This document shows, one piece after another, positions 50,299-59,509 of a stretch of 64,000 nt of DNA (positions are counted from its first letter, which is position 1; every line of letters begins with the position of its first letter). The position numbers and the translations under genes were made by a program. The notes beneath the pieces were generated by a model. It saw nothing but the letters and a program-made list of their open reading frames with translations. It was not told where the DNA came from and did not search any database. Source of the DNA: Roseovarius nanhaiticus (lineage in GTDB: Bacteria > Pseudomonadota > Alphaproteobacteria > Rhodobacterales > Rhodobacteraceae). The stretch covers positions 806,001 through 870,000 of the forward strand of contig NZ_FTNV01000001.1 in NCBI RefSeq assembly GCF_900156535.1. Reading direction: 5' to 3'.

Positions 50299-51258
50299 TT
50301 ACGCCCATGTTTTCGGCAGGACGCAGAGCATTTCATATAGCAGGTTCGCGCCCAGCATCGCCGTCGCGCCAGTCGTATCATATTGCGGCGAGACCTCGAC
50401 CAGATCGCCGCCGACAAGGTTCAGCCCCTTGCAGCCACGCACGATTTCAAGCGCCTGAATGGTCGTGAGGCCGCCGATTTCCATCGTGCCGGTCCCGGGC
50501 GCGACCGATGGATCGAGGCTGTCGATATCGTAGGTCAGATAGCAGGGCGTGTCACCGATCTTGGCGCTAATGTCCTGCATCAGCGGCGTCAAAGACTTGT
50601 GCCAGCATTCCTCGGCGGGGATCACGGTAAAGCCCTGCTCGCGGCCCCAGTCGAAATCGCCCGGCTCGTAACCGGTGCCGCGCAGGCCGATCTGGAACAC
50701 CTTGTCGTTCTGCAGCAGGCCATCCTCAAACGCGCGGCGGAAAGGGGTGCCATGGGCGATCTTTTCGCCGAACATCAGATCGTTGGTGTCGGCATGGGCA
50801 TCGACATGGATCAGCGCGACGGGCCCGTGCTTCTTGGCGATCGAGCGCAGCACCGGATAGCTGAGCGTGTGATCGCCCCCGAGGGTCAGCGGCACGACAT
50901 CATGCTTGAGGATCTCGTCATAGGCTTCGGTGATCAGGTCCACGGTCTTCTTCAGATCGAAGGTATTGATCGCCACGTCGCCGATATCGGCCACCTGCAT
51001 CTTGGCAAAAGGGCCGGCGCCGGTGGCCATGTTATAGGGGCGCATCATGCCGCTTTCGGCGCGGATGGCGCGCGGGCCGTGGCGCGTGCCGGTGCGGTTG
51101 GACGTGCCGATATCCATGGGGATGCCGACAAAGCAGGCATCCAGCCCCTCGGCCGTGTCCTGACTGGGAAGGCGCATCATCGTGGGCACGCCGCCAAAGC
51201 GCGGCATGTCGTTGCCGCCAAGCGGCTGATTGAATTGCGGTGTGCTGCTGTCGCTCAT
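50299..51258 (-). CDS. speB: Ureohydrolase: agmatinase / guanidinobutyrase-like
   Basis: 319 residues of the arginase/agmatinase fold. Manganese ligands are all present: GGDH (His130), DAHAD (Asp153, His155, Asp157) and DIDSLDP (Asp243, Asp245), and the LVGGDLVEVSP end. It hydrolyses a guanidino group to an amine and urea. The N-terminal stretch QPLGGNDMPRFGGVPTMMRL and RPYNMATGAGPF remind me more of guanidinobutyrase (GbuA) than agmatinase, but substrate cannot be proved. It sits upstream of a PotD-type importer and next to a LysR regulator. ATG 51258 has GGGG upstream. Confidence 0.83.
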   Translation of the reverse strand: MSDSSTPQFNQPLGGNDMPRFGGVPTMMRLPSQDTAEGLDACFVGIPMDIGTSNRTGTRHGPRAIRAESGMMRPYNMATGAGPFAKMQVADIGDVAINTFDLKKTVDLITEAYDEILKHDVVPLTLGGDHTLSYPVLRSIAKKHGPVALIHVDAHADTNDLMFGEKIAHGTPFRRAFEDGLLQNDKVFQIGLRGTGYEPGDFDWGREQGFTVIPAEECWHKSLTPLMQDISAKIGDTPCYLTYDIDSLDPSVAPGTGTMEIGGLTTIQALEIVRGCKGLNLVGGDLVEVSPQYDTTGATAMLGANLLYEMLCVLPKTWA

Positions 51259-51375
51259 CGGTGATTCCCCTTTGGCCGTCATGGCCCGAACTGGCGCAAA
51301 GCCTAGGTGCGAAATTGACGCGCGACAAATATGATTGCGCAAAGGATGACATTGAGCCGTGCAAATGTATCGCGT

Positions 51376-52266
51376 TCAGCCATAGCACTCGGCCAGGATC
51401 TGCGTGAAGAGCGCGTTGACTTGCGGCATCTGCCCCGCGCGGGTCAGCATCTGCATCGGGCAGGTGTAATCTTCGCCGCTATAGGCCAAGCGGCGCAGGC
51501 GCCCGGCGGCCACATGCCCTTCGGCCATATGGAGCGGCAAGAGGCCGATATAGGCGCCGCTCAGGATGAGGATCAGCTGGGCCTCGATCTCGTCCGCGAA
51601 ACGGTCCAGATCGGTGGGGTTCACAGCCTTGCGTCGCTGGCGGCTCCAATACCCGCGATGCACCCAAGGGGCGGCGGTTATCTCGGCCTCGCTCAGCGCG
51701 GTCTCGCTGCGCCCAAAGAACGGATGCGCGGCGCCGCAATATAGCGCGTGATCCTCATGGTAGAGGTCGGTCACCCGCAAGCCGCTGAGAACATTGTCAA
51801 AGCTTCCGATGCCGACATGCACTGTGCCATCCAGAACGGCGCCTACAATGTCCTGCGGGCGCGCGATGCCCAGCTCGATCCGGACGGCGGGCGCGGCTTC
51901 GGAAAACCGGGCGATGGCCTGGGGCAGGCGAAAATTCGGATCCGTCGCGACGCAATCCAGCACCGCGATTTTGAGCCGCCCCACCAGATTGCCCTTGAGC
52001 GCGGCCAGATGGCCCGAATGGGTGCCCAGCGTCTCGATCAGGGTCTTGGCGATCTCGTGGACCATCAGGCCCTTTTCCGTCACCAGAAATCCGCGCCGCC
52101 CCCGTTGGCAGAGCGTGACGCCAAGGCGCTGCTCGAGCGCGGTGATATGGTTGGAAATGGTCGGCTGGCTCAGGCCCAGCTCGACCTGCGCGGCGGAAAA
52201 ACCGCCATTGCGCACAACCGCGTCGAAAACGGTAAGAAGGTGGATGTCCGAGCCGGTAATTTGCAT
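51376..52266 (-). CDS. LysR-family transcriptional regulator
   Basis: 296 residues. N-terminal winged helix: MQITGSDIHLLTVFDAVVRN, with the recognition motif FSAAQVELGLSQPTISNHIT and LEQRLGVTLCQRGRRGF; the effector domain is C-terminal (from about residue 90). Divergent from the alcohol dehydrogenase gene and upstream of the ureohydrolase gene in the same direction, so it is the likely regulator of both sides. The effector is unknown. Confidence 0.9.
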   Translation of the reverse strand: MQITGSDIHLLTVFDAVVRNGGFSAAQVELGLSQPTISNHITALEQRLGVTLCQRGRRGFLVTEKGLMVHEIAKTLIETLGTHSGHLAALKGNLVGRLKIAVLDCVATDPNFRLPQAIARFSEAAPAVRIELGIARPQDIVGAVLDGTVHVGIGSFDNVLSGLRVTDLYHEDHALYCGAAHPFFGRSETALSEAEITAAPWVHRGYWSRQRRKAVNPTDLDRFADEIEAQLILILSGAYIGLLPLHMAEGHVAAGRLRRLAYSGEDYTCPMQMLTRAGQMPQVNALFTQILAECYG

Positions 52267-52268
52267 GA

Positions 52269-52291
52269 CGCATTGAGATGCGGAAATGTAT
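52269..52291. promoter_or_regulatory. Candidate LysR target site at the divergent promoter
   Basis: A perfect short palindrome CGCAT-TGAG-ATGCG (52269-52282) is followed by GGAAATGTAT (52282-52291), and GCAAATGTAT occurs at 51361-51370 in front of the ureohydrolase gene. The near-repeated 10-mer in both intergenic regions next to the LysR gene is suggestive of a shared binding sequence. Confidence 0.35.
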
Positions 52292-52370
52292 GGCTTTGCA
52301 ACAGCGTATTTTCGTTTCGCCGGCCAGCGCCTAGGCTGATCGGCAACCGCGCCATGAGGAGAGCACCATC

Positions 52371-53411
52371 ATGTCCCAAGACCTGCCGTTGACCATGAAG
52401 GCCGCCATCTGCCCCGCGCCCGGCGCGCCGCTGGAAATGCGCGAGGTGGCCCTGCCCACGCCCGGTGCGGGCGAGGTTCTGGTGCGGCTCGAGACATGCG
52501 GTGTCTGCCATTCGGATCTGCATCTGCGCGACGGGGACGAAGACCTGCCGGAGAGCTACTATCCCCTGATCCTCGGGCATGAGGGCATCGGGCGCGTCGT
52601 CGCGCACGGTGCGAATGCAGGGCGCGCGCCTGCCATAGGCACGCGCATCGGGCTGCCCTGGATCTATGACACCTGCCTTGCCTGCAAGCCCTGCCGCACC
52701 GGGAACGAAACGTTCTGCCCCGAGAACACCGCGCGCGGCGTGCAAAAGCATGGCGCCTTTGCGGAATACGCCATTTGCCCCGCAGATTTCGCGATTGAGA
52801 TTCCCGAGGCGATCGACCCGCTCACGGGCGCGCCGCTGCTTTGCGCGGGGCTCACCGCATGGTCGGCCCTCCGCAAGGCGCGCATCGAGGCCGGGACCAA
52901 CGTGCTGACCCTGGGCGCGGGCGGTTTGGGCCAATACGCGATCTTTATTGCCAAGGCGCGGGGCGCCCGCGTCATGGTGATTGACCGGGACGAGCCGAAG
53001 CTCGAGACGGCACGCAGTTTGGGGGCCGAGGTCACAGTGGTCGCCGGCGCGGATGCGGGCGCCCGGATCAAGGCGGCGGGCGGCGCCGATGTGGTGCTGA
53101 ACTTCGCGCCCAGCCCGGCGATCTGGGACACGGTCGAGGCGGCGGTGAACCCGATGGCCGATATCGTCGCCATCGCAATGGTGCATGACCCTATGCCGCT
53201 GTCGATGATGTGGTTGATCGACGGGGGGCACCGCGTCTTTGGCTCGTCCGTCGGATCGCGGCAGGAGTTGGCGGATTTCCTGGCGTTTGCCGCCGTGCAT
53301 CCGTTGAATGTCGATGTCGAGGCGATCCGCTTTGACGACGTGAATGCGGCGCTGGACCGGCTGAAGGCCGGTTCGGTGGCGGGCCGGCTCTGCATCGATT
53401 TTGCGCTGTAA
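52371..53411 (+). CDS. Zinc-dependent alcohol dehydrogenase (MDR family)
   Basis: 346 residues. Catalytic zinc region ETCGVCHSDLH (Cys43) and LGHEG, structural zinc loop DTCLACKPCRTGNETFC with four Cys, and Rossmann motif LTLGAGGLGQYAIF followed by VIDRDE (acidic, so NAD preferred). It should oxidise an alcohol or a related intermediate with NAD; the acid-linked genes next to it suggest an amino-alcohol or aldehyde intermediate of a guanidino substrate, which is inference. Start ATG 52371, AGGAG upstream. First of three co-directional genes. Confidence 0.87.
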   Translation: MSQDLPLTMKAAICPAPGAPLEMREVALPTPGAGEVLVRLETCGVCHSDLHLRDGDEDLPESYYPLILGHEGIGRVVAHGANAGRAPAIGTRIGLPWIYDTCLACKPCRTGNETFCPENTARGVQKHGAFAEYAICPADFAIEIPEAIDPLTGAPLLCAGLTAWSALRKARIEAGTNVLTLGAGGLGQYAIFIAKARGARVMVIDRDEPKLETARSLGAEVTVVAGADAGARIKAAGGADVVLNFAPSPAIWDTVEAAVNPMADIVAIAMVHDPMPLSMMWLIDGGHRVFGSSVGSRQELADFLAFAAVHPLNVDVEAIRFDDVNAALDRLKAGSVAGRLCIDFAL

Positions 53412-53423
53412 CGGAGAGACATC

Positions 53424-54215
53424 ATGACACGTATCGCCGTTTTCCAGATGTCCGCGGCCATCGACGCCGCCGACCGACCCGCGCGCATCGTCTTTGCGAT
53501 GAAGGAGGCCGCGGGCGCGGGCGCGCGCCTGATGATCGCGCCCGAGTTAGCCCTGTCGAGCTACGGGCGCGGCGCGATTCTGGCCGAGGAGGCGCAGGCG
53601 CCGAATGGCGCCTGGGCGCGGATGCTGGGCGAGGCCGCCGCGGCGCACGGGATCAGCGTCATCGCTGGCTTTCCCGAAGCCGCGGGCGACGCGCGCCATA
53701 TCAGCGCATTGATGATCGACCGAACGCGTCCTGATGCGCCGCAAATCTATCGCAAAGGATGCCTTTATGGCGATTACGAGCGCGGCATCTTTGCTCCTGC
53801 CGGACCCACGACAGTTTTGATGCGCATGGAAGGTTTGAGTGTGGGCTGCCTCATCTGCTACGATGTGGAATTTCCCGAAAACGTGCGCCGCCTTGCCGTG
53901 GCGGGCGCAGATCTGGTCGCGGTGCCGACCGCGCTGCCCAAGGGGGCGCCAGGGGAGTTCATCGCGCGCCACACGATCCGCGCGCGCGCCTTCGAAAGCC
54001 AGGTTTTCGTGGCCTATGCCGATAATGCCGACCGCGATGAAGGATTCGAGTACCAGGGCCTGTCGTCCATCGCCGCGCCCGACGGTAGCGTTCTGGCCGA
54101 GGCAGGCGTGACGGGCGATGCGCTGATCTATGCCGATATCGAGCCCGCGGCTTTTGCCGCATCGCGTGAAGCGAACCCGTATCTTGAGGACGCGGCACGC
54201 CAAGGTCTGATATAA
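53424..54215 (+). CDS. Carbon-nitrogen hydrolase (nitrilase superfamily)
   Basis: 263 residues with the nitrilase triad: Glu41 in APELALSSYG, Lys111 in YRKGCLYGDYE and Cys145 in LICYDVEFPE. It hydrolyses an amide, carbamoyl or nitrile bond in the cytosol. With the ureohydrolase and the importer nearby, a guanidinobutyramide or N-carbamoylputrescine-type amidase is plausible but unproven. It starts 12 bases after the dehydrogenase stop; a GGAG lies upstream of ATG 53424. Confidence 0.87.
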   Translation: MTRIAVFQMSAAIDAADRPARIVFAMKEAAGAGARLMIAPELALSSYGRGAILAEEAQAPNGAWARMLGEAAAAHGISVIAGFPEAAGDARHISALMIDRTRPDAPQIYRKGCLYGDYERGIFAPAGPTTVLMRMEGLSVGCLICYDVEFPENVRRLAVAGADLVAVPTALPKGAPGEFIARHTIRARAFESQVFVAYADNADRDEGFEYQGLSSIAAPDGSVLAEAGVTGDALIYADIEPAAFAASREANPYLEDAARQGLI

Positions 54216-54247
54216 AAGCGGCGAAACGCAACCGTAGGAGAGTGCAG

Positions 54248-54601
54248 ATGGACCCGATCAAATCCGCCGATCGGCGCGTGGCCAATATTTATACCGCAGC
54301 GTTCCGACCCATCGAGACCGACGGCAAGCCCGATGGCGAGGTGCTGCAACTGAACGATGCCAAGCCTTTGGGCGCCGGATTCTATGTCTATCGCATGGCG
54401 CCGGGCCAAACGACCGTTGCGCATCGCCACAAGGGCGACGAGGAATTCCTGATCATTGAGGGCGATCTGACCGACAATGACGGCACAGAATACGGGCCCG
54501 GCGATCTGGTCTGGCTGCGCGATGGTACGGAACATCATTCCACCACCAAGGGCGGCTGCCTGATCGCGGTCTTTGCCGAGATGCCCGATGATTTTCCCTA
54601 A
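54248..54601 (+). CDS. Cupin-domain protein
   Basis: 117 residues. A single cupin barrel: GAGFYVYRMAPGQTTVAHRHKGDEEFLIIEG (described by motifs HRHKGDEEF and GPGDLVWL), with GTEHHSTT as the second cupin motif, so three or four His/Glu metal ligands are present. Could be a small metal-dependent enzyme or a metabolite sensor. AGGAG sits seven bases before ATG 54248. Third gene of the ADH operon; function unknown. Confidence 0.8.
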   Translation: MDPIKSADRRVANIYTAAFRPIETDGKPDGEVLQLNDAKPLGAGFYVYRMAPGQTTVAHRHKGDEEFLIIEGDLTDNDGTEYGPGDLVWLRDGTEHHSTTKGGCLIAVFAEMPDDFP

Positions 54602-54715
54602 CTGTCCGCGACCTGCCCGGCGCTCACGTTTTCGCGCCTTGCAATAAGGGCCGCACGGCCATAGGTTCCGCGAAATTCCGCGGGGGCGGCCCCGCTTTCA
54701 TTTAGGAGACTCCCC

Positions 54716-55018
54716 ATGGAAGGCGGTTCCGCGTTCGCGCAGTTCATTCCCCTGATTCTGATCTTTGCGATCATGTATTTCCTGCTCATCCGTCCGCAGC
54801 AGAAAAAGCTGAAAAATCACCGCGCGATGGTTGAGGCCCTGCGCCGCGGCGATGAGGTGGTCACCCAAGGCGGACTGATCGGCAAGGTCTCCAAGGTCAA
54901 GGATAACGACGAGGTCGAGGTCGAGCTGAGCCAAGGCGTGAAGGTACGCGTGGTCAAGTCGACCATCGCGCAGGTCGTCTCCAAGACCGAGCCCGCCGAA
55001 GGCGCTGCCAAGGGCTGA
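54716..55018 (+). CDS. yajC: Preprotein translocase subunit YajC
   Basis: 100 residues: short N-terminus, one membrane helix (about 10-27, IPLILIFAIMYFLLIRPQQ) and a cytosolic RRGDEVVTQGGLIGKVSKV domain, then an acidic/Lys tail. It associates with SecDF in the inner membrane. Start ATG 54716 follows AGGAG. It is the head of yajC - secDF. Confidence 0.93.
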   Translation: MEGGSAFAQFIPLILIFAIMYFLLIRPQQKKLKNHRAMVEALRRGDEVVTQGGLIGKVSKVKDNDEVEVELSQGVKVRVVKSTIAQVVSKTEPAEGAAKG

Positions 55019-55075
55019 TTTCAGTCCGGCACGTTTCAGCGCACCCCTACGACCAGCCCCAGCAAAGGCGCCCAA

Positions 55076-57709
55076 ATGCTTCAGATCGACCTGTGGAAAC
55101 GTATTTGTATCTGGGGTGTCGTCGCCCTCGGCATCCTTTTGGCGATGCCGAATGCCTTTTATGACCGGGTCGAAACGCATAACGACGCGGTTCAGGCGGT
55201 CGAGCGGGGGGTGGATCCGGCGCAGGTGGACGAGGCGCTGAACGCCTGGCCCGATTTTTTGCCCAGCGGGCTGGTCAATCTGGGCCTCGATCTGCGCGGT
55301 GGCGCGCATCTGCTGGCCGAAGTTCAGGTCGAGGATGTTTATCAGTCGCGCATCGAGGGTATGTGGCCCGCGGTGCGCGATCTCTTGCGCGAACGGCGCG
55401 ACGAGGTGGGCACCATCCGGCTGGAGCCGACTGAGGGGCCCGAACTGGTCGTTCGTCTCAATGAGCGTCCGGAACAGGCCGACCGGGCCGCGGCCCTTGT
55501 CCGCACGCTGGCCAGCCCCGTCACCAGCCTGACGGCGGCGGGCGCCGATGACATTGAGGTGACGATCCGCGATGGCGCCATTGTCGTGCGTCTGTCGGAG
55601 GCCGAGCAGCGCGCCACGGACGAGCGTACCGTCCGCCAGGCACTGGAAATCATCCGCCGCCGCATCGACGAGGTCGGCACACGCGAGCCGACGATCCAGC
55701 GTCAGGGCAGCGACCGTATCCTGATCCAGGTGCCCGGAATCGGCAGCGCGACGGAATTGAAGGACATCATCGGCACCACCGCACAGCTGACCTTCCAGCC
55801 GGTTGTAGGCCGCGCGTCCTCGGCCAACGAGCGCGCGGGCGCGGGCAACGAAGTGCTGCCGTCGCTTAACGAAGAGGGCGTGTTCTATGTGCTGGAGCGC
55901 GCGCCGGTCGTCACCGGCGACGAGTTGACCGATGCGCAGCCAGATTTCGACCAGAACGGGCGGCCCGCCGTGTCATTCCGCTTCAACCCCACGGGCGCGC
56001 GCAGCTTTGGCGATTATACCGCCGCCAATATCGGCAGCCCCTTCGCCATCGTCCTCGACGACGAGGTCATCAGCGCCCCCGTGATCCAGAGCCACATCCC
56101 CGGCGGCTCGGGCATCATCACGGGCAATTTCTCGGTCGAAGAGAGCACGAACCTCGCCGTTCTGCTGCGCGCGGGCGCCCTGCCGGCTGGCCTCGAATTC
56201 CTCGAAGAACGGACCATCGGACCGGAACTTGGCGCCGACAGCATCGAAGCGGGCAAGATCGCCTGCATTGTCGGATTTGGTCTTGTTCTGGTCTTTATGT
56301 TTGCCAGCTACGGCCTCTTCGGTCTTTTTGCCAATATTGCGCTGATCATCAACATCGGCCTCATGTTTGGTCTGCTCAGCCTGATCGGCGCTACGCTGAC
56401 GCTGCCGGGGATCGCGGGCATCGTGCTGACCATCGGTATGGCCGTCGACGCCAATGTTCTGATCTTCGAGCGTATCCGCGAAGAAATGAAGACGGCCAAG
56501 GGCGCCGCCCGCGCGATCGAACTGGGCTATGAAAAGGCGCTCAGCGCCATTGTAGACGCCAACATCACGACGCTGATCACGGCCGTGATCCTATTTGCCA
56601 TGGGGTCGGGGCCGGTGCGCGGCTTTGCCATCACGCTGGGCCTTGGCATCATCACCTCGGTCTTTACAGCGATCTTCATCACGCGCCTCATCGTCGTCAT
56701 GTGGTTCGAGCGCAAGCGCCCCAAAACAGTGCTTCAGGGCCGCTCGCTCAAGCTGGTCAAAGCCGAGACCAACGTGAATTTCCTGGGCCGATGGAAGCTG
56801 TCCCTCGGGCTGTCGGGTCTCTTCATCCTGGTCGCGCTTGGCTCTTTCATGCTGCAGGGGCTGAACTTCGGAATCGACTTCCGCGGCGGCACGACCATCC
56901 GAACGCAAAGCGAGCAGCCCGTCGATATCGGGCAATACCGCGCAGCCATGCAGACGCTGGATCTGGGCGATATAAGCATTACCGAAGTGTTCGACCCCAC
57001 CTTCGGCCCCGAGCAGAACGTGGCTATGGTGCGCATTCAGGCGCAGGACGATGTCGAGGCGGTAACCCCAGAAACCATCGCCGCTGTCGAGGCCGCGCTG
57101 CAAGAGGCGGTGCCCGATATCACCTTCACCTCGGTCGAGAGTGTCGGGCCCAAAGTCTCGGGCGAGCTCATCCAGACGGCGGCGATTGCCGTGATGCTCG
57201 CGATCGGGGCCGTGCTGGTCTATATCTGGCTGCGCTTTGAATGGCAGTTTGCGCTGGGCGCTGTCGCGGCACTGGTGCATGACGTGATTCTGACCATCGG
57301 CGTCTTTTCGGAATTGCAGCTGCAATTCGATCTGGCGACCATTGCGGCGCTGCTGACCATCGTCGGCTATTCTCTGAACGATACGGTGATCGTCTTTGAC
57401 CGGGTCCGAGAAAACCTGCGCAAATACAAGGCCAAGCCGCTGCTCGAAGTGCTGAACCTCTCGATCAACGAGACGCTCAGCCGCACGATCATGACGTCGT
57501 TCACCACCATGCTGGCATTGTTGGCGCTCTACTTCCTTGGCGGGGACGTGATCAGAGGGTTCGTCTTTGCCATGATGTGGGGCATCGTTGTCGGGACTTA
57601 CAGCTCGATCTTCGTCGCGGCGGTCTTCCTGATGTGGCTGGGGGTCAAGCGCGACTGGTCCAAGTCTGACGCGAATTCCGGCAACCAGTTTGCCAATGTC
57701 GATGCCTGA
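55076..57709 (+). CDS. secDF: SecD-SecF fusion (protein translocase subunit SecDF)
   Basis: 877 residues, clearly both proteins in one chain: a SecD half (about 1-545) with GLDLRGGAHLLAEV, EVGTREPTIQRQG, QVPGIGSATELKDI and GMAVDANVLIFERIREE, and a SecF half (about 560-860) starting after VKAETNVNFLGRWK, with GIDFRGGTTIRTQS and GYSLNDTVIVFDRVREN. Twelve membrane helices expected. It uses proton motive force to complete protein export by Sec. Gene fusion of secD and secF is known in some bacteria. Followed by a TauE-type permease gene overlapping its 3' end. Confidence 0.93.
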   Translation: MLQIDLWKRICIWGVVALGILLAMPNAFYDRVETHNDAVQAVERGVDPAQVDEALNAWPDFLPSGLVNLGLDLRGGAHLLAEVQVEDVYQSRIEGMWPAVRDLLRERRDEVGTIRLEPTEGPELVVRLNERPEQADRAAALVRTLASPVTSLTAAGADDIEVTIRDGAIVVRLSEAEQRATDERTVRQALEIIRRRIDEVGTREPTIQRQGSDRILIQVPGIGSATELKDIIGTTAQLTFQPVVGRASSANERAGAGNEVLPSLNEEGVFYVLERAPVVTGDELTDAQPDFDQNGRPAVSFRFNPTGARSFGDYTAANIGSPFAIVLDDEVISAPVIQSHIPGGSGIITGNFSVEESTNLAVLLRAGALPAGLEFLEERTIGPELGADSIEAGKIACIVGFGLVLVFMFASYGLFGLFANIALIINIGLMFGLLSLIGATLTLPGIAGIVLTIGMAVDANVLIFERIREEMKTAKGAARAIELGYEKALSAIVDANITTLITAVILFAMGSGPVRGFAITLGLGIITSVFTAIFITRLIVVMWFERKRPKTVLQGRSLKLVKAETNVNFLGRWKLSLGLSGLFILVALGSFMLQGLNFGIDFRGGTTIRTQSEQPVDIGQYRAAMQTLDLGDISITEVFDPTFGPEQNVAMVRIQAQDDVEAVTPETIAAVEAALQEAVPDITFTSVESVGPKVSGELIQTAAIAVMLAIGAVLVYIWLRFEWQFALGAVAALVHDVILTIGVFSELQLQFDLATIAALLTIVGYSLNDTVIVFDRVRENLRKYKAKPLLEVLNLSINETLSRTIMTSFTTMLALLALYFLGGDVIRGFVFAMMWGIVVGTYSSIFVAAVFLMWLGVKRDWSKSDANSGNQFANVDA

Positions 57710-58466
57710 GACTCTCGCCCCGGCCGTGGCCGGGGCGCTTGCGCATCCCGGCTTTTGGTGGCTGGCGGTGACGCTGGCCGCAGCGGGGATCGTGCGCGGC
57801 TTCACCGGGTTTGGCTCGGCACTGATTTTCGTGCCCATCGCAGGGATATTCCTGCCGCCCGTCCATGTCATCGCCATCATCGCACTGGTCGAGATCGCCA
57901 GCATCGGCGCGCTGGTGCCGCGTGCCTGGGCGCATGCGGATCGCGGTCAGGTGGGGCTTTTGGTCCTTGCCGCGTTGCCGACAGTGCCGCAGGGCCTTTG
58001 GATCATGGATGCGCTGGACGCGACCATCGTGCGATGGATCGTCGCGGCCTTCGCGGGCGGCACGTTGATCGCGCTGATTTCGGGCTGGCATTACGCGGGC
58101 CGCATCACGTTGCCGGTCGTGGTCGCCATCGGCGCGGTCGCGGGGCTCTTGGGCGGCATGACGGGCCTCACTGGGCCGGTCGTCGTGCTATTCTACCTTG
58201 CGGGTGGGCGCGTGGCGAAAACGGTGCGCGCGAATACGATCCTCTTTCTGGGGGCGATGGACCTTGTCATCGTGGGCAACCTGCTGCTGCGCGGATTTGC
58301 GGATATGTCGATCATCTGGCTGGCCGCGGTCCTGTCGGTGCCCTACTTTACGGGCATGATAACCGGTCAAGCGTTGTTTCAACCCTCGTACGAGGCGCTT
58401 TATCGCCGCGCAGCGCTGACGGTGATCGCGCTGGCCGTCTTGGCGGGCCTGCCGATCTGGCAATAA
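57702..58466 (+). CDS. TauE/SafE-family permease
   Basis: 254 residues, about eight hydrophobic segments, with GIVRGFTGFGSALIFVPIAG near the N-terminus and GGMTGLTGPVVVLFYLAGG in the middle, both typical of TauE/SafE sulfite or sulfonate exporters. ATG 57702 overlaps the secDF stop by eight bases; ATG 57696 or TTG 57690 are possible. No Shine-Dalgarno is evident, so translation may be coupled. Substrate unknown. Confidence 0.8.
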   Translation: MPETLAPAVAGALAHPGFWWLAVTLAAAGIVRGFTGFGSALIFVPIAGIFLPPVHVIAIIALVEIASIGALVPRAWAHADRGQVGLLVLAALPTVPQGLWIMDALDATIVRWIVAAFAGGTLIALISGWHYAGRITLPVVVAIGAVAGLLGGMTGLTGPVVVLFYLAGGRVAKTVRANTILFLGAMDLVIVGNLLLRGFADMSIIWLAAVLSVPYFTGMITGQALFQPSYEALYRRAALTVIALAVLAGLPIWQ

Positions 58467-58477
58467 GGAGAGACGCG

Positions 58478-58831
58478 ATGCAATTGAACGAAGTCACCTT
58501 TGCCGAGGCCACCCCGATCGACGGCTACGGCCCCGGCTTTTTCCGGGTCGGCGGTCAGGTCATGCGGGGCGCCGCCATCGTCACCGAGACTGGCGCGAGG
58601 CACTGGGCAGGTTTCGAGGATGCGCAGCCGCTGCTGGACCTGCTGGGCGATATCGACGTCATCTTTGTCGGCACCGGCCCCGAAATCGCGCATATCCCCG
58701 AAGGTCTGCGCGGGCAGCTCGAAGAGGCCGGGATCGGCGTCGAGACGATGAGCACGCCCGCCGCCTGCCGCACCTATAATGTCCTGCTATCCGAAGGTCG
58801 CCGCGTGGCCGCTGCGGTATTGCCGGTCTGA
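58478..58831 (+). CDS. Mth938-like (NDUFAF3/DUF498 family) protein
   Basis: 117 residues: IDGYGPGFFRVGGQVMRGA, DIDVIFVGTGPEIAHIP, GIGVETMSTPAACRTYNVLL and REGRRVAAAVLP-like end (SEGRRVAAAVL). The family is related to the mitochondrial complex I assembly factor NDUFAF3; bacterial function is not established. AAGGAG lies seven bases before ATG 58478, and it follows the TauE-type gene by 11 bases. Confidence 0.85.
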   Translation: MQLNEVTFAEATPIDGYGPGFFRVGGQVMRGAAIVTETGARHWAGFEDAQPLLDLLGDIDVIFVGTGPEIAHIPEGLRGQLEEAGIGVETMSTPAACRTYNVLLSEGRRVAAAVLPV

Positions 58832-58891
58832 ACGCGCGACCCTTGGCGCATCCGCTTCCTTCGGTCCGCGCGATGCGCTAAGCCTGCGCGC

Positions 58892-59509
58892 ATGTTGCTG
58901 AAAGCCGAAAATCTGAGCGTTACGCGCGGTGGGATTGCCGTGCTGGAGGGCGTGTCCCTGGCGCTTGCGTCCGGCCGCGCTCTGGTTCTGCGTGGACCGA
59001 ATGGCGCGGGCAAGACAACGCTTCTGCGCACCCTTGCCGGGCTTCAACCCGCGCTGAAAGGTAGGATCGAGGGCGAGGAGGGGACGCTGGTTTATGCGGG
59101 CCATGCCGACGGCATCAAGGGCGCGCTGACCGTGCGCGAAAATCTGTCTTTCTGGGCGTCGATTTTTGCGGGGGGTGATGTGGATGCGGCCATCGACGCC
59201 TACGCGCTTGCGCCGCTGGCAGACCGGCCCGCCGCCGCCCTCTCGGCCGGGCAAAAACGCCGCCTCGGCCTTGCGCGGCTGATCGTGGCGCGCCGCGCCG
59301 TCTGGCTGCTGGACGAGCCGACCGTATCGCTGGACCGCGAGGCGACGGCGATGTTCGCCGCCGTCCTACGTGCGCATCTGGCAGGGGGCGGCGCGGCCAT
59401 CGTCGCCACCCATATCGAGCTGGGCCTCGACGAGGCGGAGACGCTGGATGTCGCGCCCTTCAAGGCGCGCGCCGCTGCGCTTGATGATTTCGATGAGGCA
59501 TTCCTGTGA
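58892..59509 (+). CDS. ccmA: Cytochrome c biogenesis ATP-binding protein CcmA
   Basis: 205 residues, a short ABC ATPase: Walker [10 protein letters not shown], signature [14 protein letters not shown] (Ccm-type), Walker [12 protein letters not shown] and VATHIELGL. CcmA with CcmB exports or releases heme-CcmE for cytochrome c maturation. Starts a five-gene unit ccmABCDG in one direction; ccmE, ccmF and ccmH are not in the window. It overlaps ccmB by four bases. Confidence 0.92.
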   Translation: MLLKAENLSVTRGGIAVLEGVSLALASGRALVLRGPNGAGKTTLLRTLAGLQPALKGRIEGEEGTLVYAGHADGIKGALTVRENLSFWASIFAGGDVDAAIDAYALAPLADRPAAALSAGQKRRLGLARLIVARRAVWLLDEPTVSLDREATAMFAAVLRAHLAGGGAAIVATHIELGLDEAETLDVAPFKARAAALDDFDEAFL

